Assembly (NCBI GenBank): GCA_028291545.1
Contig: JAQGHR010000149.1
Coordinates: forward strand, 1-64,000
Direction: 5' to 3'
From: Planctomycetota bacterium
GTDB taxonomy: Bacteria > Planctomycetota > Planctomycetia > Isosphaerales > Isosphaeraceae
Length of the DNA stretch: 64,000 bases
Made by a program: the position numbers and the translations under genes. The notes under the pieces are model-generated. The model searched no databases and was not told where the DNA came from. It saw only the letters and a program-made list of their open reading frames with translations. Of this stretch, positions 60,124 through 64,000 are shown piece by piece; position 1 is the first letter of the stretch; each line of letters starts with the position of its first letter.

Positions 60124-61743
60124 ATGACGATGATCATGCGCCGAACCTCGAACTGGCCTGCCGCGGTCGCCGTGGGCCTGTCGCTGGCGACCCTCATCGT
60201 CGTCGGCTGCACAGGGAAGACCCCGCCGGCCGCCGCCGTGCCCGGCGGCGGTGCCGAGGCAGATACCACGGGGAGCCGGCCGGCCGAGGCCGACGCCAAG
60301 CCGCTGGCGAATTTCCCCGACGACCTCGCCGGAGTCCTGCTCATCTCCGGTGAGATGGTGGGCTATACCGAGCCTTGCGGTTGCACGGCCGGGCAGAAGG
60401 GCGGCCTGATCCGTCGCCTGGCCTTCACCGACCTCCTGCGCACCGAGCGCAAGTGGCCGCTCGCGCTGATCGACCTGGGCAGCCTCATCAACGACCCGCA
60501 TAAGCACGGCGGGCCGGAGCAAACGAAGATCAAGTTCGACACGTCCTTGAAAGCCCTCACGAAGCTCCAGTATTCGGCCATCGCCCTCAGCGCCGAGGAT
60601 CTCAAGCTCGGCGTGGACGAGACCCTCATGCGGTTCTTGAACACCCTGCCCGACGGCCCGGACGCCCCCAAGGTGGTCGTGGCCAACGTCACGCCGGTGG
60701 ACGGGTTTGGCTTCGAGAAGCGTATCCGGCCGAGCATTCGCACCGCCGTCGGACCCCTCAAGATCGGCGTGACGGCCGTGCTCGACCCCGAGGCGTTCGC
60801 CAGGATCAAGGACGACGCCAAGGACAACCTGCTGACCGTTCAAGCCCCGGAGAAGGCTGCCGAATTGGCGCTTGCCGACCTGGAAAAGGACACCGATCTT
60901 CAAATCCTGATGGTCCAGGGCCCCGTGGAAATGGCCCGGCGGCTGGGCCTGGCGAATCCGGGGTTCGACATCGTGGTCGCGACCTCCGATTTCGTCGATC
61001 CCAAGGACAAGCCCGAGACCCTCAACGGCGGGCGAACCTGGCTCGTCAGCGTCGGCCGCAAGGGCCAATACATCGGCGCCGTCGGCCTGCCCAGGGACCT
61101 GAAGAAGCCGAAACTGTATCAGCGCATCACCCTCGCCCCTCGGTTCGACCGCTACAAGGGCCGCGCGGAGGAGATGCGCAAGCTGATCGACGAGGAGTTC
61201 GTCGCCGACCTGAAGTCGGCCGACGTCCTGGCGAAATACATCAAGATCCCCTATTCCCACGGCACCGTGACAAGCAACGCCACCTACGTGGGCGCGGAGA
61301 CCTGCAAGGGCTGCCATCCCAACACGTACAATAAATGGCAATCCACCCAGCACGCCCACGCGTACGAATCGCTCACGAAGGACCCCAAGCGGAATCGCGA
61401 GGCCGACGCCGATTGCGTCCGCTGCCACACCACGGGGTTCGAGTTCATCGGCGGGTTCACGACCGCGGAAACCACTCCGTTCCTCAAGGGCAACCAGTGC
61501 GAGAACTGTCACGGCCCCGGCTCGGCTCACGCCGCCTCGCCCGACGATCCGGCCATTCGCAAGAGCATCGCCCGTACCGCCGAGGAGTTCCGCAAGAGCG
61601 ACACCGGCTGCATCAATTGCCACGACGAGGATAACTCCCCGCACGGATTCGATTTCCCCGTGATGTGGAGCAAGATCATGCACAGGGGTCTCGACGATAT
61701 GAAGGACCCCAAGGTGCATCAGGGCGTCAAGGTCGCCCGGTGA
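60124..61743 (+). CDS. Lipoprotein fusing a UshA/5'-nucleotidase-like domain to a multihaem cytochrome c domain
   Basis: A 539-residue lipoprotein from the ATG at 60124 (GAAGGAACGAG upstream), with lipobox 'LIVVGC'. Residues about 75-370 resemble the UshA-like metallophosphatase family that begins with 'GYTEPCGCTAGQKGGLIRR', with 'ALIDLGSLINDPHKHG' next. The C-terminal 150 residues carry four CxxCH haem sites: 'CKGCH', 'CVRCH', 'CENCH' and 'CINCH', a cytochrome c554-like arrangement with distal His candidates ('TQHAHAYESL', 'GPGSAHAA', 'KIMHRG'). It would be an envelope electron-transfer protein. The GTG at 60106 is an alternative start. It follows the DUF1573 gene on the same strand. Confidence 0.87.
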   Translation: MTMIMRRTSNWPAAVAVGLSLATLIVVGCTGKTPPAAAVPGGGAEADTTGSRPAEADAKPLANFPDDLAGVLLISGEMVGYTEPCGCTAGQKGGLIRRLAFTDLLRTERKWPLALIDLGSLINDPHKHGGPEQTKIKFDTSLKALTKLQYSAIALSAEDLKLGVDETLMRFLNTLPDGPDAPKVVVANVTPVDGFGFEKRIRPSIRTAVGPLKIGVTAVLDPEAFARIKDDAKDNLLTVQAPEKAAELALADLEKDTDLQILMVQGPVEMARRLGLANPGFDIVVATSDFVDPKDKPETLNGGRTWLVSVGRKGQYIGAVGLPRDLKKPKLYQRITLAPRFDRYKGRAEEMRKLIDEEFVADLKSADVLAKYIKIPYSHGTVTSNATYVGAETCKGCHPNTYNKWQSTQHAHAYESLTKDPKRNREADADCVRCHTTGFEFIGGFTTAETTPFLKGNQCENCHGPGSAHAASPDDPAIRKSIARTAEEFRKSDTGCINCHDEDNSPHGFDFPVMWSKIMHRGLDDMKDPKVHQGVKVAR

Positions 61744-61748
61744 GAGCA

Positions 61749-61837
61749 ATTCGAGAACGCAGATTCGAGAGGCGAGACCAGGGAATAACGAGGTCGCACG
61801 GTCTCGAACCTTCACTCTCGAATCTCCGATCTCGAAT
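61749..61837. repeat. Palindromic element of the GATTCGAGAT family (family C, copy 3)
   Basis: ATTCGAGAACGCAGATTCGA (61749 on) pairs with TCGAATCTCCGATCTCGAAT (ending 61837) with a few mismatches, around an interior that ends in the GGCGAGACC/GGTCTCGAACC pair. It is directly downstream of the cytochrome gene stop and may act as a terminator. Confidence 0.7.
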
Positions 61838-61923
61838 CCGCACGGATCTCCCCTTGGCCCTCGCTTCCATCGCGGCTACTCTGTGGCGAAATCCGCATTT
61901 CCCCGCCGGAAAGGAGTCCCGCG

Positions 61924-62253
61924 ATGGCCACCGCCGCGCCCGCATCCAAGTTTGAGGCGCTCGTCGCCAAGTATCGGGTCGATCACACCCATCCGGTCAA
62001 CCACGTGATGCATATCGGCGTCGGCTGGCCGATGGTCGCCGCGGCGCTGTTGCTCCTGCCGTTCAAGCCGCTCTGGTCGGTCGCCCTCATCCTCGGCGGC
62101 TATGCGGTCATGTTCACCGGTCACTTCGTGTTCGAGAAGAACACCCCCACGATTCTCAAGCATCCGAGCACCCCGTTCGTGATGGCCTGGTCGGTGATCC
62201 GCGGGCTTTGCGGCGGCCTCGCGCGCCTGGCAACAGGCGGTCGGGGGCGGTAA
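61924..62253 (+). CDS. DUF962/Mpo1-like membrane protein
   Basis: A 109-residue protein. 'YRVDHTHPVNHVMHIGVGWPMVAAALLLL' and 'GHFVFEKNTPTILKHPSTPF' match the DUF962 (Mpo1/YGL010w-like) family, whose conserved His residues may bind iron; yeast Mpo1 is a dioxygenase acting on 2-hydroxy fatty acids. Two or three hydrophobic helices are present. GGAG precedes the ATG. It is followed 52 bases later by the Uma2 gene. Confidence 0.88.
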   Translation: MATAAPASKFEALVAKYRVDHTHPVNHVMHIGVGWPMVAAALLLLPFKPLWSVALILGGYAVMFTGHFVFEKNTPTILKHPSTPFVMAWSVIRGLCGGLARLATGGRGR

Positions 62254-62305
62254 ACTCCAGGCAGGAATGACCCAATCGCGCCTGAATCCGCCGGGAGTCT
62301 TTGCG

Positions 62306-62995
62306 ATGGCGACCGTCACGGAAACCCCGACGATTCCCCCGACGAACCCGATCGCCACCACCCCTCACCCGATCGCCCCGGCCGATCTCCCGGCCCTCGA
62401 CGGCCCGAGACGACTCGTCCCGAGCGATCATGGCCGGAGGATGGCGTTCGAAGACTTCATTCGCTGCGATTTCGAAGATGGATGCCTCTACGAACTCGCG
62501 CGAGGAGTCATCGTCGTGACCGAAGTTCCGGGGATTCACCACGGGCGGATTGTCAACCGTACGTCCGATCTGTTCTCCCAGTACAACCGCGAGCACCCAG
62601 GCATCATCAACTATCGGGCAGGCGGCGGCGAATGCCGCCTTCGACTCCCAGGCATGCGGTGCGATCGCCATCCCGATCAAGCCGTCTACCTCTCCCCTCC
62701 GCCCGACACCGGCCCCAAACTCTGGACCCGCTGGGCTCCCGACCTCGTCGTGGAAATCGTCTCCGAGGGCGGCGAGGAGCGGGATTATGGCGAAAAACGC
62801 GAGGAATATCTCCGCGCGGGCGTCCGCGAATACTGGATCTTGAACCCCAGGACGCGCGTCCTCCACGCCCTCCAGCGCGCCGGCGACGTCTGGGAGGAGG
62901 AGACGGTCAATGCGGATCAACTCTACCGCTGCCCGCTACTCCCCGGTCTCGAAGTTCGCCCCGACGACCTCTTCGGCCCCGGCGTCGTCGAGTAG
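62306..62995 (+). CDS. Uma2 family (DUF820) putative restriction-endonuclease-like protein
   Basis: A 229-residue protein of the Uma2/DUF820 family with a PD-(D/E)XK fold. The catalytic signature is 'HPDQAVYLS' (Asp), 'APDLVVEIVSEGGEERD' (Glu) and 'KREEYLRAGVREYWILNP' (the family's K..EY...GV.EYW motif). Uma2 proteins are numerous in planctomycetes and cyanobacteria, and their targets are unknown. I prefer the ATG at 62306 (GGGAG at good spacing); the ATG at 62267 (CAGGA just upstream) is an alternative 13 codons longer. Confidence 0.88.
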   Translation: MATVTETPTIPPTNPIATTPHPIAPADLPALDGPRRLVPSDHGRRMAFEDFIRCDFEDGCLYELARGVIVVTEVPGIHHGRIVNRTSDLFSQYNREHPGIINYRAGGGECRLRLPGMRCDRHPDQAVYLSPPPDTGPKLWTRWAPDLVVEIVSEGGEERDYGEKREEYLRAGVREYWILNPRTRVLHALQRAGDVWEEETVNADQLYRCPLLPGLEVRPDDLFGPGVVE

Positions 62996-63107
62996 AGGGT
63001 AGACGCCCGTTCAGAGTCTGGCTTGACAGGGCCGGCTTGGCGCAGCTAGGATGCCGTGGTCCCGTCCTCACGACCGATCCGCCGACCACGACCGAGGCTT
63101 GCGTCTG

Positions 63108-63440
63108 ATGGCCGACCCGATCACGTATGACGACTTCGCCAAGCTGGAACTCCGGGTCGCCAAGGTGCTGGACGCCCGCCCGCATCCGAATGCGGATAAG
63201 CTCTTGCTGCTCCAGATCGACGTCGGCGGCGAGACCAAACAGATCGTCGCCGGGATTCGCGCCCATTACACGCCCGAGCAGCTCGTGGGCAAGCTCATCG
63301 TCGTCGTGAATAACCTCGCCCCCGCGATGCTGCGCGGCGAGACGTCCAACGGAATGCTCCTGGCCGCCACCTCGGGCGAGAAGGTCGTCCTCCTCATGCC
63401 CGATGACCCGGAGTGCGTCCCGGGGGCGAAGATCAAGTAG
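63108..63440 (+). CDS. Stand-alone tRNA-binding-domain protein (EMAP-II/MetRS C-terminal-like)
   Basis: A 110-residue OB-fold protein. 'YDDFAKLELRVAKVLDARPHPNADKLLLLQIDVGG', 'RQIVAGI'-like 'KQIVAGIRAHYTPEQLVGK' and 'SNGMLLAAT' match the tRNA-binding domain appended to bacterial methionyl-tRNA synthetase and to Arc1p/EMAP-II. Here it is free-standing, like CsaA or split MetRS beta subunits. I start at the ATG at 63108, which begins the conserved region; the ORF-track start is 19 codons longer. No metG is in this window. Confidence 0.88.
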   Translation: MADPITYDDFAKLELRVAKVLDARPHPNADKLLLLQIDVGGETKQIVAGIRAHYTPEQLVGKLIVVVNNLAPAMLRGETSNGMLLAATSGEKVVLLMPDDPECVPGAKIK

Positions 63441-63446
63441 CTGAAT

Positions 63447-63508
63447 TGGATTCGAGATATGACGGCTCTCTGCCCTCGAATCTCCGATCGCGAATCCCCT
63501 ATCTCGAC
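63447..63508. repeat. Degenerate GATTCGAGAT-family dyad (family C, copy 4)
   Basis: GGATTCGAGAT near 63448 and ATCGCGAATCCC near 63488 are imperfect inverted copies, with TCGAATCTCC units between them that recall the copy at 61749-61837. It lies right after the tRNA-binding gene stop. Confidence 0.4.
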
Positions 63509-63528
63509 GCGGGAATGACGAGGCCCAG

Positions 63529-64000
63529 ATGGCGTTCGCCACGATCAACTATCACAGCCGATCGCTCCAGAAGGCCTCGTCGTTCAACGTGGTCTTCCCC
63601 GATGACCCCAACATTCCGAAGCCGTGGTCCGTGTTCTACCTCCTCCACGGCCTGTCGGACGACCACACGATCTGGATGCGCAGGACCAGCATCGAGCGTT
63701 ATGTCGCCGGCCTGCCGCTGGTGGTCGTCATGCCCGACGGGGGCCGCGGATGGTACTCGAACGCGGTCGAAGGCTACGCGCATGAAGATGATCTGATCAA
63801 AGACGTCGTGGGCCTGGTCGATCACACCTTTCCCGTGAAGGCCGAACGCGCGGGACGGTGCATCGGCGGCCTCTCGATGGGGGGCTACGGCGCGGTCAAG
63901 CTGGGGATCAAGCATCACGACAGGTTCGCCAGCGTGACGTCCCACTCCGGCGCGACCGGCATCATGCACGACCCGGACCGCATCAAGGGGCTCGGCACCG
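63529..64000 (+). CDS. Esterase (esterase D/tributyrin-esterase-like), 3' truncated by window edge
   Basis: The first 157 residues are visible, and the frame runs off the right edge; it is absent from the ORF track on this strand for that reason. 'NYHSRSLQKASSFNVVFPDD' starts the fold. 'SVFYLLHGLSDDHTIWMRRT' holds the oxyanion-hole HG, and 'RCIGGLSMGGYGAVKLGIKH' has the nucleophile Ser116 in G-x-S-x-G. The pattern is that of the alpha/beta-hydrolase esterase family that includes S-formylglutathione hydrolase and EstA. There is no signal peptide. GAGG lies seven bases before the ATG at 63529. Confidence 0.9.
   Translation, partial: MAFATINYHSRSLQKASSFNVVFPDDPNIPKPWSVFYLLHGLSDDHTIWMRRTSIERYVAGLPLVVVMPDGGRGWYSNAVEGYAHEDDLIKDVVGLVDHTFPVKAERAGRCIGGLSMGGYGAVKLGIKHHDRFASVTSHSGATGIMHDPDRIKGLGT

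Noticed and set aside
60340-60420. Selenocysteine codon in the 'EPCGC' motif of the cytochrome fusion
   Set aside because: Some UshA-like relatives are reported as selenoproteins, but here all codons at the motif are ordinary Cys codons with no in-frame TGA.
59737-61815. 692-codon open frame on the minus strand
   Set aside because: Antisense to the DUF1573 and multihaem cytochrome genes, with no family motif of its own.

Overview
The window is a high-GC, gene-dense stretch of what looks like a planctomycete chromosome, most likely from the Isosphaeraceae or a relative. This is inferred from gene families, not from a marker gene. The window carries two DUF1559 'prepilin-like' proteins, a DUF1501 protein, a DUF1549/DUF1553 protein, a DUF1800 protein, DUF1573, proteins with the N-terminal LEPR-XLL export motif, a PEP-CTERM protein, an ASPIC/UnbV lipoprotein, a formylglycine sulfatase, and a Ser/Thr kinase with a very large exported half. 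There is no rRNA, prophage or CRISPR array. The only recognisable transposon is a decayed ISAs1-type remnant.

Layout. 1-2342: 3' part of an RND efflux pump, followed by the ISAs1 remnant (2618-3263). 3394-10693 (minus): three neighbouring secreted proteins that share a PKD-like tail (a cupredoxin/BIG2 protein, a double beta-propeller protein and a degenerate cupredoxin), then a trypsin-like protease with WD40 repeats. 11107-19342 (plus): SET-domain protein, MOSC protein, sulfatase, kinase and TPR protein, with tRNA-Arg(CCT) on the minus strand. 19537-30680: a small HTH-like protein flanked by palindromic elements, nitrilase-family hydrolase, ASPIC lipoprotein, PEP-CTERM protein, metallophosphoesterase and two polytopic membrane proteins (GT-C-like and YfhO-like). 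30756-32629: ECF-like sigma factor, CsrA and a DJ-1/PfpI protein. 32951-42181 is the chromosome-segregation neighbourhood: parA-parB lie among an HDAC-like deacetylase, SDF transporter, GT39-type protein, nicotinate phosphoribosyltransferase, a DHp-like protein, tRNA-Glu, tRNA-Pro and deoC. Three identical parS-like 14-mers lie at 30670, 35394 and 41466. 42323-49307: membrane protein, RNase III, EF-P-like protein, YbjQ, DUF1800 and a lipoprotein lipase. 49616-54111 (minus): a DUF1549/1553 and DUF1501 pair split by two small unrecognised genes. 54195-58057 (minus): two tandem lipoprotein-DUF1559-terminator modules. 58742-64000 (plus): DUF1573, a multihaem cytochrome/UshA-like lipoprotein, DUF962, Uma2, a tRNA-binding protein and the 5' part of an esterase.

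How the parts fit. ParA, ParB and the parS sites form a chromosome partition system. Two of the three parS sites overlap coding sequence: one contains the stop codon of the YfhO-like gene and one encodes part of the DeoC C-terminus. Most of the rest are envelope or exported proteins typical of planctomycetes, interspersed with housekeeping genes.

The most unusual non-coding feature is a set of long imperfect or perfect palindromes (about 60-180 bp) in intergenic gaps. They fall into at least five sequence families, and two families occur more than once in the window. The best candidates for something undescribed are these palindromes, the two-gene cassette inside the DUF1553/DUF1501 pair, the duplicated lipoprotein-DUF1559 modules with a 113-bp identical block, and the structured spacer downstream of parB. 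All assignments come from reading the sequence; no database search was run.
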